In this document: positions 17,246 to 26,346 of the stretch, in pieces
Numbering within the stretch: position 1 is the stretch's first letter
How the letters are laid out: each line of letters opens with the position of its first letter
DNA from: Rhodovibrionaceae bacterium
GTDB taxonomy: Bacteria; Pseudomonadota; Alphaproteobacteria; Kiloniellales; DSM-21159
DNA: 64,000 bases
Direction of reading: 5' to 3'
Assembly: GCA_028279885.1 (NCBI GenBank)
Contig: JANQMX010000037.1
Coordinates: 1 to 64,000 of the forward strand
Notes under the pieces: model-generated
Told to the model about the DNA's origin: nothing
Database searches by the model: none
The model's input: only the letters and a program-made list of their open reading frames with translations
Made by a program: the position numbers and the translations under genes

Positions 17246-17902
17246 TCATGCCGCGCCGTGGTAGAAGTAGATGCCGAGGCCCGAAGTGAAGATGATCTGT
17301 CCGCCCAAGGCATGCAGCAGGCAAGCAAAGCCGAAGGAACGCTTCCGGGCATAAGCCCAGGCGAAGATCAAGCCGCCCATGGTCGTGAGGATCAGCGCGG
17401 GCCAGTTCATGAAAAACAGATGCGCCAAGCCGAAACAGAACGCATTGATCAGGATCGCAATGCGGACGTTTGGGAAGAGGTGGCCATAGCGCTCGAAGAA
17501 CAGCACCCGATAGACGATCTCTTGCGGCAGGGCCGACAGGAAGGGATAGAGGATCATGACCCTGATCCAGAGATCGGTGGCGTTGAGAGGCAGCGACAGA
17601 AGGCGCCAGGGCGCCAGCCAAAGCACCAGCGCGCCGGCGATTGCAGAGGTGCCCACCACGAACAGCAGCGCGAAGCGCCAATCGGCAACCAGGCGTCCTT
17701 CGATCAGGGAGCGCCAGCAGAAGCCGGGCGTGAAGAACAGAAGAAGTACGCTACCGATGGTGACGCCGGTCAGCGCAGACCACATGATGTCCGGCGACAT
17801 GGCGAAGGCCATGACCAAGGGCAATGCGAGGAAGATCAGGAGAAACTCGGCCCAAAGACGCGGCGCGCCGCCAAGCGTTCTGACCGTCGCCGTGTCGCTC
17901 AT
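17246..17902 (-). CDS. CPBP-family intramembrane metalloprotease-like protein
   Basis: A 218-residue membrane protein with six to seven hydrophobic segments. The CPBP (Rce1-like/Abi) motifs are present: PQEIVYR (Gln127, Glu128, Arg132), FGLAHLFFMNW (His161) and LLHALGGQ (His197). The usual first motif is EExxxR; here the first glutamate is glutamine, which might weaken or change activity. Such proteins process prenylated or peptide substrates in the membrane, some linked to bacteriocin immunity. It is the upstream gene of a two-gene unit with a ceramidase-like hydrolase. Confidence 0.75.
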   Translation of the reverse strand: MSDTATVRTLGGAPRLWAEFLLIFLALPLVMAFAMSPDIMWSALTGVTIGSVLLLFFTPGFCWRSLIEGRLVADWRFALLFVVGTSAIAGALVLWLAPWRLLSLPLNATDLWIRVMILYPFLSALPQEIVYRVLFFERYGHLFPNVRIAILINAFCFGLAHLFFMNWPALILTTMGGLIFAWAYARKRSFGFACLLHALGGQIIFTSGLGIYFYHGAA

Positions 17903-18009
17903 GCATCCTCTCTATCCTGGACCAGCAGCAGAAATAGGCGCTAAGCCTGTGAAAGCCTAGAGTCTTCTGTGTCGCGCTTCTCACTCTAGACTGATCTTGC
18001 AGCAATACG

Positions 18010-18867
18010 ATGGCCGCTGCCGCAGCCTTCTCTTCTCGTTTGCAAAGGCTTTCCTCTTCGATGCGATCGATGACGCTATCCGAATTCTGCGACTATCACC
18101 GGCCGGCGCTGGAGGCTGAGGAGGCAAAGCACAACCTCATGCTTTTCATCCTTGCCAAGGCGATCGACAGCAAGAAGCCGAAGCTGCTCACCTGGTCCTT
18201 GGGCGGGCCCGGTGCCTGCGCGATCAAGATGCCCGATGGAGCGATTGTGCTGGGCGACCTCTCCGAGGCGCAGTGCCATGCCCTGGCCGAGGAGACCCAA
18301 GACCTACGCTATATCGCCGTGCTGGGGCCGGACGTGACGGCCAAGTGGTTTGTGGCGCGAGCCGAAGCACTGGGCCTCGCGTTTCAGCGGCCCATGCCGC
18401 AGCGCATTCTTACACTGCGAAGGCGGCCCTGTTACCCCGATGTCCAGGGCCAAGCGCGGGACGTGAGCGCTGAGGATGCGGAACTCTTGGCCGACTGGCT
18501 CACGGCGTTTGATCGAGAGGCCATTCCGGAGGATCCGCCTCGGCCCCGCAAGCGGCTGTTGGCGTTGGCGGGAAGCGGGGACTACCTCTTTTGGATGGTT
18601 GATGGAGCGCCGGTCTCTCTCGCCGGAATCGTGCGGCGAACCCGGCGGATCGGTGCCATCGCCGCGGTCTACACGCCACCCGAATGCAGGGGTCGGGGCT
18701 ACGCCGGCGCCGCAACCGCGGCGATTGTGGAGCGCGTCTTTGCCGAAGGACGGGACACAGCCTGCCTCTATGTCGACCTGCGCAATCCGGCCTCCAACCG
18801 CACCTATGCCAAGGTCGGGTTCGCGCCGCTCTGCGAGTCCTGGTTCTTCGCGCGAAAGCTGGACTGA
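18010..18867 (+). CDS. GNAT-family acetyltransferase (FR47-like C-terminal domain)
   Basis: A 285-residue protein. The C-terminal half is a GNAT domain: GIVRRTRRIGAIAAVYTPPECRGRGYAGAATAAI holds the acetyl-CoA pyrophosphate loop (RGRGYA, about residues 235-240), and NPASNRTYAKVGFAPL is the usual closing segment. The N-terminal half is a degenerate GNAT-like or adaptor domain. ATGs at 18061 and 18070 are possible alternative starts; none has a good ribosome-binding site. The acceptor is unknown. It is transcribed in the same direction as the GFA gene 104 bp downstream. Confidence 0.8.
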   Translation: MAAAAAFSSRLQRLSSSMRSMTLSEFCDYHRPALEAEEAKHNLMLFILAKAIDSKKPKLLTWSLGGPGACAIKMPDGAIVLGDLSEAQCHALAEETQDLRYIAVLGPDVTAKWFVARAEALGLAFQRPMPQRILTLRRRPCYPDVQGQARDVSAEDAELLADWLTAFDREAIPEDPPRPRKRLLALAGSGDYLFWMVDGAPVSLAGIVRRTRRIGAIAAVYTPPECRGRGYAGAATAAIVERVFAEGRDTACLYVDLRNPASNRTYAKVGFAPLCESWFFARKLD

Positions 18868-18971
18868 GGCCGGCCATCCGCTAGGCGATGTGGGGCTATG
18901 CGTTCCTGCTGGGCGGACAGGCCGCGCACGGCACGTTAGAATGGCGTCGAACGGACGGTGGGAGGCCAGCT

Positions 18972-19397
18972 ATGAGCCGCAAGACGGGTCGTTGCCTCTG
19001 TGGCGCGGTGACCTACGAATACGAGGGGCCGGAGAACTGGTGCGCCCACTGCCATTGCGAGAGCTGCCGGCGCAACACCGCTTCGCCTTTCACCACCTTT
19101 GTCGGTGTGCCAAACGGTGCCTATCGCTTCACTGGAAAGACGCCAAAGGTCTACGAGTCGTCTCCTGGCGTCCGCCGGCATTTCTGCGACCGTTGCGGCA
19201 CGCCAATTGCCTATGAGGCGGACCGCTTTCCCGATGAAATCCACTTCTACGCGGCTGGCCTGGATGACCCGAGCCTGATCGAGCCGAAGGGCCACGTGCA
19301 CTGCGCCGAGATGTTGCCATGGGTCAAGTTGGCTGATCGCCTGCCTCGCTATGCTCATAGCAGTAGTGGCGATGCACAGCCCACGCAGAATGAGTGA
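18972..19397 (+). CDS. GFA (glutathione-dependent formaldehyde-activating-like) zinc protein
   Basis: A 141-residue single-domain protein of the GFA/CENP-V family. Zinc-binding cysteines are visible as RCLCGAVTY, CHCESCRR and HFCDRCGTPI. The ATG at 18972 follows GGAGG by six bases, preferred over an ATG at 18888. Members bind or process aldehyde-glutathione adducts, but most, as probably here, have no proven activity. It overlaps or abuts the following amidohydrolase gene, so the two and the TauD-like gene may be an operon. Confidence 0.87.
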   Translation: MSRKTGRCLCGAVTYEYEGPENWCAHCHCESCRRNTASPFTTFVGVPNGAYRFTGKTPKVYESSPGVRRHFCDRCGTPIAYEADRFPDEIHFYAAGLDDPSLIEPKGHVHCAEMLPWVKLADRLPRYAHSSSGDAQPTQNE

Positions 19398-19401
19398 GGA
19401 C

Positions 19402-21012
19402 ATGAAAGCAGATTGCATTTTGACTGGGGGGCCGATCTTTCTCCGTCTGGGAGAGCCTTTGGCTGAAGCGCTGGCTATTCGCGGCAATCGGGTGTTGGCA
19501 GCCGGCAACAGCTCTGACATCGAAGCTTTGGCAGGCCCCGAAACTCGTCGCATCGATCTGGCCGGCCGTGCAGTCGTGCCCGGCATCAACGACGGCCATC
19601 AGCACATGCTGCTCTTCGGGTTGGAGCAGAGCGAGGTCAACCTGCATCCGACCCAGCTTTCAACCATGGAAGAGCTGCTTGCCCGGATCGGCGCCAAGGC
19701 GCAGGAGACCCCGCCGGGCGAGTGGATCCTGGGGCGACGCTACGACCACTTCCACCTTACACCGGCGCGCCATCCCACCGCGGCAGAGCTCGACCGCGTG
19801 GCACCCGATAATCCCGTCTATATCACCCGCACCTGTGGGCACATGGGCGTCGCCAACAGCAGGGCGCTGGCTCTGGCCGGGGTTGGGCCCGATACACCCG
19901 ACCCCAAAGGGGGCGAGTTGGGCCGCGATGACGCCGGGCAACCGAACGGCCTTCTGATGGAGACGGCGCAAGAGCTGATCAAGAAGGCCTTGCCGCCGCT
20001 CAGCCGGGAGCGGATGGTGCAGGCCCTGGAACTGGCCAACGACATTTTCCTCGCTCGTGGGATCACCAGTGTGACCGACGCGGGGCTCGGCCTCAGGCAG
20101 CAATTCGACGATTACCTGGCCTACCGCGCCGCTGCCGACAGCGGCCGCCTCAAGGTCCGCACCTATCTGGCGCTCACAGGCGGACCCAACGGCATCGAAC
20201 GGCAGGCCGAAGCCGAGCGCCTGATGACCGGACAAGGCGACGAGCGCCTCAAGATCGGCCCGGTCAAGCTCTTCGCGGATGGCAGCGCCGGCGGCAAGAC
20301 CGCGGCCATGACGCTGCCTTACACCTGCGCCTGCGACAACCGCGGGCTCTTCGTCTACAGCGACGAGGAATTGAACCACTGGGCGGAAACCTATCACCGA
20401 AAAGGCTACCAGCTTGCCATCCATGCCATCGGCGACGCCGCCATCGATCAGAGCGTGACGGCCGTCAAGCGGGCGCTCGCCGGCGCGCCGCGGACCAACC
20501 ATCGTCATCGCATCGAGCATTGCGGCTTCACTCGGCCGGATCAGATTGCAGACATGGCGCGGCTCGGCATGATCCCGGCACCGCAACCCATCTTCGTCTA
20601 CGAGTTCGGCGAGCTTTACGTCGATATCTTGGGTGAGGACCGCCCAGCCGGCGCCTATCCCATGCGCAGCTGGCGCGACGCCGGTCTGAAGCCGGTGGCC
20701 TCTACCGATACGCCGGTGTCGGACTTCGACCCCATGAAGAACCTCTATTGCATGGTGACCCGCAAGACGGATCGCGGCCGCGTGCTGGGCCAGGACGAGC
20801 GCCTTACCATGGAAGAGGCTCTGGCCGCCATGACCGAGTACGGCGCCCATGGCAGCTTCTCGGAGAAAGAGAAGGGACGGCTGACGGCCGGTCAACTGGC
20901 CGATGTGGCTGTGTTGGACCGGGACATCTTTGCAGTCGAGCCCGAGATGCTCCTGGAAACGCAGGTCGACATGACCCTGCTCGACGGAGACGTCGTCTAC
21001 CAGCGGACGTGA
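19402..21012 (+). CDS. YtcJ-like metal-dependent amidohydrolase (amidohydrolase family 3)
   Basis: A 536-residue amidohydrolase. The first metal motif is INDGHQHMLLFG, the substrate segment is RTCGHMGVANSRALALAGV, and later histidines lie in LAIHAIGDAAIDQSV and HRIEHCGFT; ASTDTPVSDFDP carries the catalytic aspartate. GRLTAGQLADVAVLDRDIF is the family C-terminus. The ATG at 19402 was chosen because GTGAGG precedes it; an ATG at 19390 overlaps the GFA stop. YtcJ-like enzymes hydrolyse N-substituted amides and formamides; the substrate here is open. The TauD-type oxygenase 17 bp downstream is probably co-transcribed. Confidence 0.87.
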   Translation: MKADCILTGGPIFLRLGEPLAEALAIRGNRVLAAGNSSDIEALAGPETRRIDLAGRAVVPGINDGHQHMLLFGLEQSEVNLHPTQLSTMEELLARIGAKAQETPPGEWILGRRYDHFHLTPARHPTAAELDRVAPDNPVYITRTCGHMGVANSRALALAGVGPDTPDPKGGELGRDDAGQPNGLLMETAQELIKKALPPLSRERMVQALELANDIFLARGITSVTDAGLGLRQQFDDYLAYRAAADSGRLKVRTYLALTGGPNGIERQAEAERLMTGQGDERLKIGPVKLFADGSAGGKTAAMTLPYTCACDNRGLFVYSDEELNHWAETYHRKGYQLAIHAIGDAAIDQSVTAVKRALAGAPRTNHRHRIEHCGFTRPDQIADMARLGMIPAPQPIFVYEFGELYVDILGEDRPAGAYPMRSWRDAGLKPVASTDTPVSDFDPMKNLYCMVTRKTDRGRVLGQDERLTMEEALAAMTEYGAHGSFSEKEKGRLTAGQLADVAVLDRDIFAVEPEMLLETQVDMTLLDGDVVYQRT

Positions 21013-21029
21013 GACCGGGAGGAGCAAGG

Positions 21030-21851
21030 ATGCAGCAGGGCAGCATCGCGCAGAGTAGCGAAACGGTCTCAGTCGAGCCGATCACACCTCATGTCGGGGC
21101 GGTGGTACGGGGCGTCACCTTGGGCGGGGACATGGCAGAGCATGACTTGGCGGCGGTGCGTGAGGCGCTGGCCCGTCATCTCGTGGTCGTTGTGCCGGAA
21201 CAGGAACTCTCCGCCGAAGCGCTGCGGGATTTCACCGCGCAGTTCGGGCCGCTCTTCCTGCATCATGCCGGGGAAGGCGTTCTGCGCGTCATCGGCGTGC
21301 CCGAAGTGCTGGAAATGCGCAAGGAGCCGGACGGCAAGCGCCTTTTCGGCGGCAGTGACTGGCACGCCGACGTCACCTTTCGCAAACCCGCCGGCTATCT
21401 CTCGGTCTTGCATGCCTTGATCGTGCCGCCGGTCGGTGGGGATACGGGATTTGCCAGCACAGTTGCCGCATTCGCCGCCCTTTCGCCGACGATGCAGGAC
21501 CTGCTGCGCAGCCTCAAGGCCGTGCACAGCTATGACGGCCCCGGTCGGCCCGACCATCCGATGGAGACGGCGGTTCATCCCGTGGTACGCCGTCACCCGG
21601 AGACGGGGGCGGAGGGGCTCTACGTCAACCGTATGTTTGCCACCCGCTTCGAAGGCATGACCGAGGAAGAGAGCCGGCCGCTGATCGATTTCCTCGACCG
21701 GCACCAGAGCCGGCCGGAATTCACCTGCCGTATCTCCTGGCGAGCGGGGCAGGTGGTCATGTGGGACAACCGCTTTACCCTGCACTACCCGATCAACGAC
21801 TTCAGCGGTCAGCGCCGCTTGCTCATCCGCTGCACGGCGCTTGAGGGGTAG
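21030..21851 (+). CDS. TauD/TfdA-family Fe(II)/2-oxoglutarate dioxygenase
   Basis: A 273-residue oxygenase with a strong GGGAGGAG before the ATG at 21030. The facial triad is His112 and Asp114 in SDWHADVTFRK, plus the distal histidine in NRFTLHYPIND; the 2-oxoglutarate-binding arginine is in RRLLIRCT. YVNRMFATRFEGM matches the TauD subgroup. Members release sulfite from taurine or cleave aryloxyalkanoates and betaines; substrate residues cannot be judged by eye. It follows the amidohydrolase by 17 bp and is convergent with the CBS gene. Confidence 0.9.
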   Translation: MQQGSIAQSSETVSVEPITPHVGAVVRGVTLGGDMAEHDLAAVREALARHLVVVVPEQELSAEALRDFTAQFGPLFLHHAGEGVLRVIGVPEVLEMRKEPDGKRLFGGSDWHADVTFRKPAGYLSVLHALIVPPVGGDTGFASTVAAFAALSPTMQDLLRSLKAVHSYDGPGRPDHPMETAVHPVVRRHPETGAEGLYVNRMFATRFEGMTEEESRPLIDFLDRHQSRPEFTCRISWRAGQVVMWDNRFTLHYPINDFSGQRRLLIRCTALEG

Positions 21852-21874
21852 GGAACAGCGGTCGCGGCGCCCGC

Positions 21875-22297
21875 TCAGGCCGTCCGCTTCTTCGTACCCT
21901 TCTTGTCCGTCGGCGCACCCTTGGTGGCGAAGCGCTGACCCTCGACCAGCTTTAAGAGGTCGAAGGAGCTGATCATACCGACCACACGCTTTTCGTGGGT
22001 CACCACCACGTGGTGGATCTTGTTCTTGCGCATGATCTTGGCGGCGACGCTGACGTCGTTGTAGGCCGGCACCGCCCGCACGCCGTTGGTCATCACCTTG
22101 CTGGCGGGGGTGGCGTCTTTGACCTTCGCAGCAAGGTCCGCCGTGGTGACGATGCCGAGCGCCTCCTTCTCCGGGCCAACGATGGGTAGCGCATGGATGC
22201 GGTTCCGCTCCATCAGGCCGCGCAGGTGCTCCACCGTGTGGTGGGGCTGCGCAGTGATAACGCGCTTGGCCATCAGGTCGGCGATCTTGACGTTCAT
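21875..22297 (-). CDS. CBS-domain pair protein
   Basis: A 140-residue protein made of two CBS domains (residues about 1-57 and 66-122: KVMTNGVRAVPAYNDVSVAAKIM, then IHHVVVTHEKRVVGMISSFDLLKLV). Such tandem domains bind adenine nucleotides and sense energy state. The ATG at 22297 has AGGGA five bases upstream and gives a typical CBS N-terminus (MNVKIADLMAKRVITAQPHHTV). The tail is basic (KGAPTDKKGTKKRTA) and may touch nucleic acid or phospholipid. No partner domain is fused and the target is unknown. Confidence 0.9.
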   Translation of the reverse strand: MNVKIADLMAKRVITAQPHHTVEHLRGLMERNRIHALPIVGPEKEALGIVTTADLAAKVKDATPASKVMTNGVRAVPAYNDVSVAAKIMRKNKIHHVVVTHEKRVVGMISSFDLLKLVEGQRFATKGAPTDKKGTKKRTA

Positions 22298-22486
22298 GTT
22301 TGTCCCTATCATTGCTCGGGATAACGAGTTGAACGCAGACAGGTGCACGCAGCCTTGAGGCAAGTCAACGGGGCCGGGTGCTTTGCCGTCTCCTACGAAC
22401 GTGTCGCTGGCGAGCGCTGAGCAAGCTGCGCTAGCGTAAGGCATAGGGGCGGCATCATCCGCGCCTGATAACTCCAGGGGACGGGA

Positions 22487-23575
22487 ATGGAGATCGGCGG
22501 TTCATCCCGGGACGAGGGAGCCTTCGTCAAGCGCGCCATGCAGGCGGCGATCGGCATCGGCTTGTTGCTGCTGCTGATCTATTGGTGCTTCACCATCCTC
22601 AAGCCCTTCCTGGCGCCTATCGTCTGGGGCATCGTCATCGCGGTTGCGACCTATCCCCTCTACCTTCGGCTGCTGGTGGCGCTCGGCGGACGGAGGATGC
22701 TGAGCGCTGCGCTCTATGTTGTGGTTGGGCTTCTGGTCCTGATCGCTCCGTCCCTGGTGCTAGCCGGTACGCTGGTTGACGGGCTGCGCGCTCTTTCGAG
22801 CGCCATGACGCAGGGCTCCCTGGTTATTCCGGCGCCACCCCAAGCCGTCGAGACATGGCCCCTGATCGGCGAGCCGCTGTACCGTTTCTGGGATTTGGCA
22901 TCGACCAACTTGCAAGCGGCACTTGGGCGTATCGGGCCGGAGCTGAACGCGATCGGTAGCTGGATGCTGGCCTTCGTCGGCCAAATCGGCGTTGGTCTGC
23001 TGCATTTCGTGATTGCCATCTTCATTGCGGCGGCCCTCTTGATCAACGCGGCCGGCGGAGAGCGGGTCGCTCATGATCTTGCCGTCCGCTTGGTGGGAGA
23101 GCGCGGCAGCGCCTACATCGATCTGGCGCGTGCGACGATCCGCAGTGTCGCCCGAGGGATTATCGGTATTGCCCTGCTGCAAGCCATCCTGGCCGGCCTT
23201 GGTTTCTTGGCAGTAGGCATTCCCGCAGCGGGGCTGCTGGCGCTGGTCTGCCTCATTCTGATCGTCCTGCAGGTTGGACCGGTGCCGGTCCTGCTGCCCG
23301 CCGTGATCTACGTCTTCTCCTCTGCCGATACGGTGACCGCGATCATCTTCCTGATTTGGTGCGTCTTCGTGACGTCGATCGATAACGTTCTGAAGCCTTT
23401 CCTGTTAGGGCGCGGCGTCGACGTGCCGATGTTGGTCATCTTCCTGGGTGCGATCGGTGGGGTGCTGTCGTCCGGCATCCTCGGGCTCTTCGTCGGACCG
23501 GTGGTGCTGGCGCTCGGCTACAGTGTCGTCAAAGCCTGGCTTGAAGAGACTCGGCACAGGTCAGAGACGCAATAA
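22487..23575 (+). CDS. AI-2E family transporter (TqsA/YdiK-like permease)
   Basis: A 362-residue membrane protein with about eight hydrophobic segments: pairs near residues 15-60 and 65-95, then a cluster after 155. The family pattern is clear in ARGIIGIALLQAILAGLGFLAVGIPAAGLL and DNVLKPFLLGRGVDVPMLVIFLGAIGGVL. AI-2E proteins export autoinducer-2 or other small solutes, and some act as Na+/H+ antiporters, so the substrate is uncertain. A GGGGACGGGA sequence precedes the ATG. It is divergent from the CBS-domain gene. Confidence 0.88.
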   Translation: MEIGGSSRDEGAFVKRAMQAAIGIGLLLLLIYWCFTILKPFLAPIVWGIVIAVATYPLYLRLLVALGGRRMLSAALYVVVGLLVLIAPSLVLAGTLVDGLRALSSAMTQGSLVIPAPPQAVETWPLIGEPLYRFWDLASTNLQAALGRIGPELNAIGSWMLAFVGQIGVGLLHFVIAIFIAAALLINAAGGERVAHDLAVRLVGERGSAYIDLARATIRSVARGIIGIALLQAILAGLGFLAVGIPAAGLLALVCLILIVLQVGPVPVLLPAVIYVFSSADTVTAIIFLIWCVFVTSIDNVLKPFLLGRGVDVPMLVIFLGAIGGVLSSGILGLFVGPVVLALGYSVVKAWLEETRHRSETQ

Positions 23576-23719
23576 GGGCCTGCTTTTCCCGAATACTTCC
23601 TGAGCGGGTGGCTCGACAGCTCGCCGCGTTCAGCGCATGCTCGGAGGGTCGGGGACGCCAGGAGACGCGAGAAACCTGCAGGAGGCAGACGGCCCCCAAC
23701 AGACGACAGGGAGGCGACA

Positions 23720-24052
23720 ATGCCGCGTTATCTGCACCGTGTCAGCTACACGACGGAAGCCGTACAAGCTATGGTCAAGCGACCGCACAACCGGAAGCGG
23801 GCTGCCGAGAAGCTCTTCAAAGCCGCCGGCGGCAAGATGGTCGACATGTACTTCTGCTTTGGCGACTACGACGTGGTCGTCATTTCCGAGTTTCCCAACA
23901 ACGTCGATGCGGCAGCAGTTGCTATGGCCGTCGGTGCGAGCGGTGGCTTCTCCAAGGTCGACACAACGGTGCTGATCTCGATGAACGAGGCGGTCGACGC
24001 TATGAAGAAGTCGAGCGAATTGACCGGCAGCTTTAAGGCGCCTGCCGGATAG
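23720..24052 (+). CDS. GYD-domain protein
   Basis: A 110-residue protein named for the conserved glycine-tyrosine-aspartate-like motif, seen here as FGDYDVVVISEFPNN (about residues 47-62). The AEKLFKAAGGKMVDMYFCF lead-in and ASGGFSKVDTTVLISMNEAVDAMKK tail are typical. It is a small ferredoxin-like alpha/beta protein of unknown function. The ATG has GGGAGG six bases upstream. The C-terminal tail (SELTGSFKAPAG) is polar and probably disordered. Confidence 0.85.
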   Translation: MPRYLHRVSYTTEAVQAMVKRPHNRKRAAEKLFKAAGGKMVDMYFCFGDYDVVVISEFPNNVDAAAVAMAVGASGGFSKVDTTVLISMNEAVDAMKKSSELTGSFKAPAG

Positions 24053-24221
24053 GCGCGTCTCTTGCGGCTTCGCGGCGGTCGCCGTGGTGTGACGGATCGC
24101 TGCTCTTGTCGCAGCCGATTGAGATAAGCCATAGCGTCCTCACGCCGTCGCCGGCTATTCTACTTGCTCAAGGTGGCGTTCGCCCGTTTGGTGAGCGGTA
24201 GGACCCAAAGAGAGCAGGGGC

Positions 24222-25823
24222 GTGTTGGAGTCGGTCTTCATTGCAATAGCATTCATGCTTGGGTTCGCCGCCAGGCAGATCTCCCTGCCGCCGCTTGTGG
24301 GGTTCCTGGCCGCCGGTTTTGCCTTGAGCGCTTTCGGCTACGAGAGCAGTCCGCTGCTGAACCAGCTTGCCGATCTTGGCGTGACCCTGCTGCTTTTCTC
24401 CATCGGACTGAAGCTGAAGCTTGCGACCTTGCTGAAACCGGAGGTCTGGGCCGGCGCTAGCCTGCACATGGCCATTACGGTGGTCGTGTTCGGCCTCGTC
24501 ATCTTCGCCTTAAGCGCCACGGGTATTCATCTCTTCGTCGGCATGGACCTTGCGACCAGCGCGCTGGTCGCCTTCGCGCTCAGCTTTTCCAGCACCGTCT
24601 TCGCGGTCAAAACCCTCGAGGAAAAGGGAGAGATGAAGTCGCTGCACGGGCGGGTCGCTGTCGGCATCCTGATCATGCAGGACATCATCGCGGTGCTCTT
24701 CATTACTTTTTCGACGGGCAAGCTGCCGTCGCTTTGGGCCTTTGCGCTCGTCGGGTTGGTGTTCCTGCGCCCGCTGCTTTTCTTCATCATGGACCGTTGC
24801 GGCCATGGCGAGCTGGTCCCGCTCTATGGGCTCTTTGCCGCCTTGGTTCTGGGGGCAGCCGCCTTCGACCTTGTGGGCATGAAGGCAGACCTCGGGGCCT
24901 TGGTGCTGGGCGTGTTGCTGTCCAAGCACCGGCTCGCTGGAGAGATCTCCGACTCCTTGCTGAGCTTCAAGGACGTGATGCTGGTCGGCTTCTTCCTCAA
25001 CATCGGGCTGACGGGCAGCATTAGCGCCGAGGCGGTCATGGTTGCGCTGCTTTTCGTCGTGCTGCTGCCGTTCAAGGTTGGCCTTTTCTTCCTGCTGCTG
25101 ACCCGCTTTCGACTGCGGGCCAGCAGCGCGTCCTTGGCATCGCTGTGCCTTGCCAACTACAGCGAGTTTGGCCTCATCGTCGGCGCCATCGGAGTGACCA
25201 ACGGATGGCTGTCGCCGGACTGGCTTGCGGTCATCGCCATCGCACTGGCGACCACCTTCGTGATCGGCGCGCCGCTCAACGCCATGTCACGTGGGCTCTA
25301 TGACCGCTTTCATGACCGCCTCGTGCGTTGGCAGAGCCCGGAACGTCACGCGGACGATCAGCCGGTGCACCTCGGCGAGTCCCGCATTGCCATCCTTGGA
25401 ATGGGGCGCATCGGGGCGGCGGCCTACGACCATATGCTTGGGCTCTACGGCGACAAGATCGTCGGTGTCGATAGCGATGCCGACAAGGTGACGGCACATC
25501 AGGAGGCTGGACGCAACGTCGTGCTGGGAGACGCCACCGATGCGGATTTTTGGGACCGCGTGCACCCTGGCGATGTCAGCCTGGTGATGCTGGCACTGCC
25601 GGAGCTAAGCGCCAACCTGGACATGATCGAACGCCTGACCCGCAGCCGCTTCGATGGCATGATCGCGGCTGTGGCTCGTTTTCCGGACGAGGTGGCGGCG
25701 CTGGAGGCGGCGGGCGTTCATCTGGCGGTCGACAGTGTGACCGAGGCCGGCGCTGGCTTTGCAGGCCATGTGCAGCGGCGCCTTGAGGATGAGCTTGCGG
25801 CCATGGGAATCAAGCCGACCTGA
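24222..25823 (+). CDS. Kef/YbaL-type monovalent cation:proton antiporter with RCK domain
   Basis: A 533-residue CPA2 antiporter. Residues 1-370 form about twelve hydrophobic segments beginning with FIAIAFMLGFAARQISLPPLVGFLAAGF. Residues about 388-505 form a TrkA-N/RCK domain with the nucleotide fold IAILGMGRIGAAAYDHML, IVGVDSDADKV and LGDATDADFWD. The domain usually binds NAD(H) or glutathione adducts and gates K+ efflux. The GTG at 24222 is preceded by AGGGG; TTG at 24225 is also possible. No KefF/KefG partner is adjacent. Confidence 0.88.
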   Translation: MLESVFIAIAFMLGFAARQISLPPLVGFLAAGFALSAFGYESSPLLNQLADLGVTLLLFSIGLKLKLATLLKPEVWAGASLHMAITVVVFGLVIFALSATGIHLFVGMDLATSALVAFALSFSSTVFAVKTLEEKGEMKSLHGRVAVGILIMQDIIAVLFITFSTGKLPSLWAFALVGLVFLRPLLFFIMDRCGHGELVPLYGLFAALVLGAAAFDLVGMKADLGALVLGVLLSKHRLAGEISDSLLSFKDVMLVGFFLNIGLTGSISAEAVMVALLFVVLLPFKVGLFFLLLTRFRLRASSASLASLCLANYSEFGLIVGAIGVTNGWLSPDWLAVIAIALATTFVIGAPLNAMSRGLYDRFHDRLVRWQSPERHADDQPVHLGESRIAILGMGRIGAAAYDHMLGLYGDKIVGVDSDADKVTAHQEAGRNVVLGDATDADFWDRVHPGDVSLVMLALPELSANLDMIERLTRSRFDGMIAAVARFPDEVAALEAAGVHLAVDSVTEAGAGFAGHVQRRLEDELAAMGIKPT

Positions 25824-26346
25824 GTGCACTGAACGAGTGTGACGGAATACACAATCCACGGCGCTAAGCGTGAATTAGTTAACAATACAAGGGAAGAATG
25901 TGCTTTCTTTATCACAAGGCGGCGGCACCAGATGGCGTAGCCTTTTGTGGTGCCGACCCCGCATGTGCCGGGGGAAGCCTTTTCCGCGTATCTCGTCGAG
26001 CTACGAGACAAGGCGCGGCAGGTGGGGACGGCCGCTTCGGGATCGAGGGGGATAATCGTGACGCTGCTGCAACGATGACAGGCTGTTAGCTTCGGGCTTT
26101 GTCCTGGAGCGGCCTTTTGCTGCTCGAGGGAGCCGGTCGGAGCCAGCCAGATTCACATCAAGCATACCCGCGCCGTGTGGCAACAAGCAGGTCGTCGGAC
26201 CTTCAGTGGCCCTTGTCGGTGCGCGTTTTGCCGTCGGTCGGTAGCGCTGCCTGCACTCTCCTCGGAACGTTGAAACGCCAAGAGTACACCGCTTGCGCTT
26301 GGCGGGCGTATCCGCACGGCAAACGCCGCGGTGGGAAGGAGATATG
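25824..26346 (+). other. Intergenic stretch of 523 bp, no gene found
   Basis: This is the longest gap in the window. Short ORFs exist (for example 25898-26089 and 26099-26347), but they lack ribosome-binding sites or recognisable motifs and I do not call them. The first 80 bp are comparatively AT-rich (GTGAATTAGTTAACAATACA) and could hold a promoter. A small inverted repeat TCTCGT/ACGAGA sits at 25991-26008. The last 15 bp carry the AAGGAG of the next gene. A small RNA or long leader is possible but not shown. Confidence 0.6.

Noticed and set aside
19660..21027. 455-codon open frame on the minus strand over the YtcJ-like amidohydrolase
   Set aside because: It is a high-GC mirror frame of a gene with clear catalytic motifs on the plus strand, and shows no domain signature itself.
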